Source: an uncultured Verrucomicrobia subdivision 3 bacterium
Lineage (GTDB): Bacteria > Verrucomicrobiota > Verrucomicrobiia > Limisphaerales > UBA11358
Reading direction: 5' to 3'
DNA: 32,751 nt
NCBI GenBank assembly: GCA_903850425.1
Contig: CAINLR010000183.1
Location: 1 to 32,751 of the forward strand
The translations under genes were made by a program, and so were the position numbers. The notes beneath the pieces are model-generated. The model searched no databases. It was not told the origin of the DNA and saw only the letters and a list, made by a program, of their open reading frames with translations. Positions 32,258 through 32,751 of the stretch are shown one piece after another. Position 1 is the stretch's first letter. Every line of letters begins with the position of its first letter.

Positions 32258-32751
32258 ATGAACATTCAACATCGAACAACCAACATCGAACAGCCAACAC
32301 CCAATGGTGCCGGGCGTCCGGGGTCATTGGATGTTGGCTGTTCGATGTTCGATGTTGGCTGTTTCCGCCGTTCCCGCCGTTCTGAAAAGGGCTCGGTGCT
32401 CATCATCGTGCTTTGGGTGTGCATCGGGCTGGTGAGCATCGCGCTCTATTTCGCCAATTCGATGACCTACGAATTGCGCGCGGCCGACAACCGGGTCAGC
32501 GGCATCGCGGCGGACCAGGCCATCGAGGGCGCGGCGCGCTACGTCGGTTATGTGCTGCAAAATTTCGCGACGAACGGCGCGATGCCGGACCTCACGCAAT
32601 ACACCGCCGCCGGCCTGGCGATCGGCGATGCGCACGTCTGGCTGATCGGTCGCGACCCGACAGGCGAAAACTCCAGCGAACCTTATTTCAGCCTGATTGA
32701 TGAAGCGTCCAAATTAAACCTGAACACCGCCAACACCAACACGCTGTCGTA
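32258..32751 (+). CDS. gspK: Minor pseudopilin GspK, 5' part (partial)
   Basis: Runs off the right edge; 164 residues are visible. ATG 32258 lies one base after the gspJ stop, but its first 34-36 residues are translated from a heptamer-repeat array (MNIQHRTTNIEQPTPNGAG). The alternative ATG 32345 gives MFDVGCFRRSRRSEKGSVLI, a better-sized basic leader before the pseudopilin helix. Cleavage at KG/SVLIIVLWVCIGLV, without Glu at +5, is normal for GspK. YELRAADNRV and the later DEASKLNLNTANTN are conserved GspK signatures. It probably caps the pseudopilus with GspI and GspJ. Confidence 0.88.
   Translation, partial: MNIQHRTTNIEQPTPNGAGRPGSLDVGCSMFDVGCFRRSRRSEKGSVLIIVLWVCIGLVSIALYFANSMTYELRAADNRVSGIAADQAIEGAARYVGYVLQNFATNGAMPDLTQYTAAGLAIGDAHVWLIGRDPTGENSSEPYFSLIDEASKLNLNTANTNTLS
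32261..32361. repeat. Inverted heptanucleotide array, copy C (gspJ-gspK, inside the gspK frame)
   Basis: Left arm of six 7-mers: AACATTC, AACATCG, AACAACC, AACATCG, AACAGCC, AACACCC (32261-32302). A 24-nt spacer is followed by a right arm of TTGGATG, TTGGCTG, TTCGATG, TTCGATG, TTGGCTG (32327-32361). It lies in frame in the gspK 5' end, contributing residues about 2-35 if the first ATG is used. Confidence 0.85.

Overview
This 32.7-kb chromosomal window is moderately GC-rich and most likely comes from a member of the Verrucomicrobiota, probably the Pedosphaera/Limisphaerales side. That is an inference from gene content: a PEP-CTERM exported protein, a large secreted passenger-repeat protein, a verrucomicrobial-looking type II secretion operon, a lysine/alanine-rich histone-like protein, and many intergenic palindromic repeats. 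No rRNA, tRNA, CRISPR array or prophage was recognised.

Layout. 1-2.9 kb is an accessory patch: the tail of an IS630-like transposase abutting a truncated methyltransferase, two orphan genes (one with a Cys-His-Asp layout) and a response regulator. 3.2-6.1 kb is an arsenic operon on the minus strand (arsR-arsM-acr3-arsC) with an inverted repeat just upstream of arsR. 6.4-8.0 kb holds a DUF1801-like protein and a membrane protein. 8.2-9.5 kb is citrate synthase, followed by a REC-histidine kinase and a convergent YggT-like membrane protein. 11.7-14.9 kb is a minus-strand cluster in which sucC and sucD are separated by a VOC protein, a 72-aa protein and a nucleotidyltransferase-like protein; the last two overlap by 14 nt. 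15.1-17.2 kb carries a single-domain response regulator and a coupled pair, cell-wall amidase plus cobalamin adenosyltransferase. 17.5-22.2 kb is a 1560-aa secreted protein with autotransporter-type passenger repeats but no visible beta-barrel. 22.3-25.7 kb holds a type IIA topoisomerase B subunit, a PEP-CTERM protein and the histone-like protein. 26.3-32.75 kb holds a glycine-rich Spy-like periplasmic protein and a type II secretion operon gspE-F-G-H-I-J-K, with gspK cut by the window edge.

How genes work together. The ars genes give sensing, methylation, reduction and efflux of arsenic. Citrate synthase and succinyl-CoA ligase are TCA-cycle enzymes. The gsp genes form the ATPase, inner-membrane platform and pseudopilus of a type II secretion machine.

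The most unusual signal is a family of inverted arrays of heptanucleotide repeats. Arms are runs of AAC-starting 7-mers answered by runs of TTG/TTC-starting 7-mers. They occur three times, each between co-directional genes of an operon (acr3/arsC, gspE/gspF, gspJ/gspK), and the third is read through as the N-terminus of GspK. A different 7-mer array (ATTTNCG) lies in the sucD leader. A second dispersed palindromic family occurs at 22.2 and 25.9 kb.
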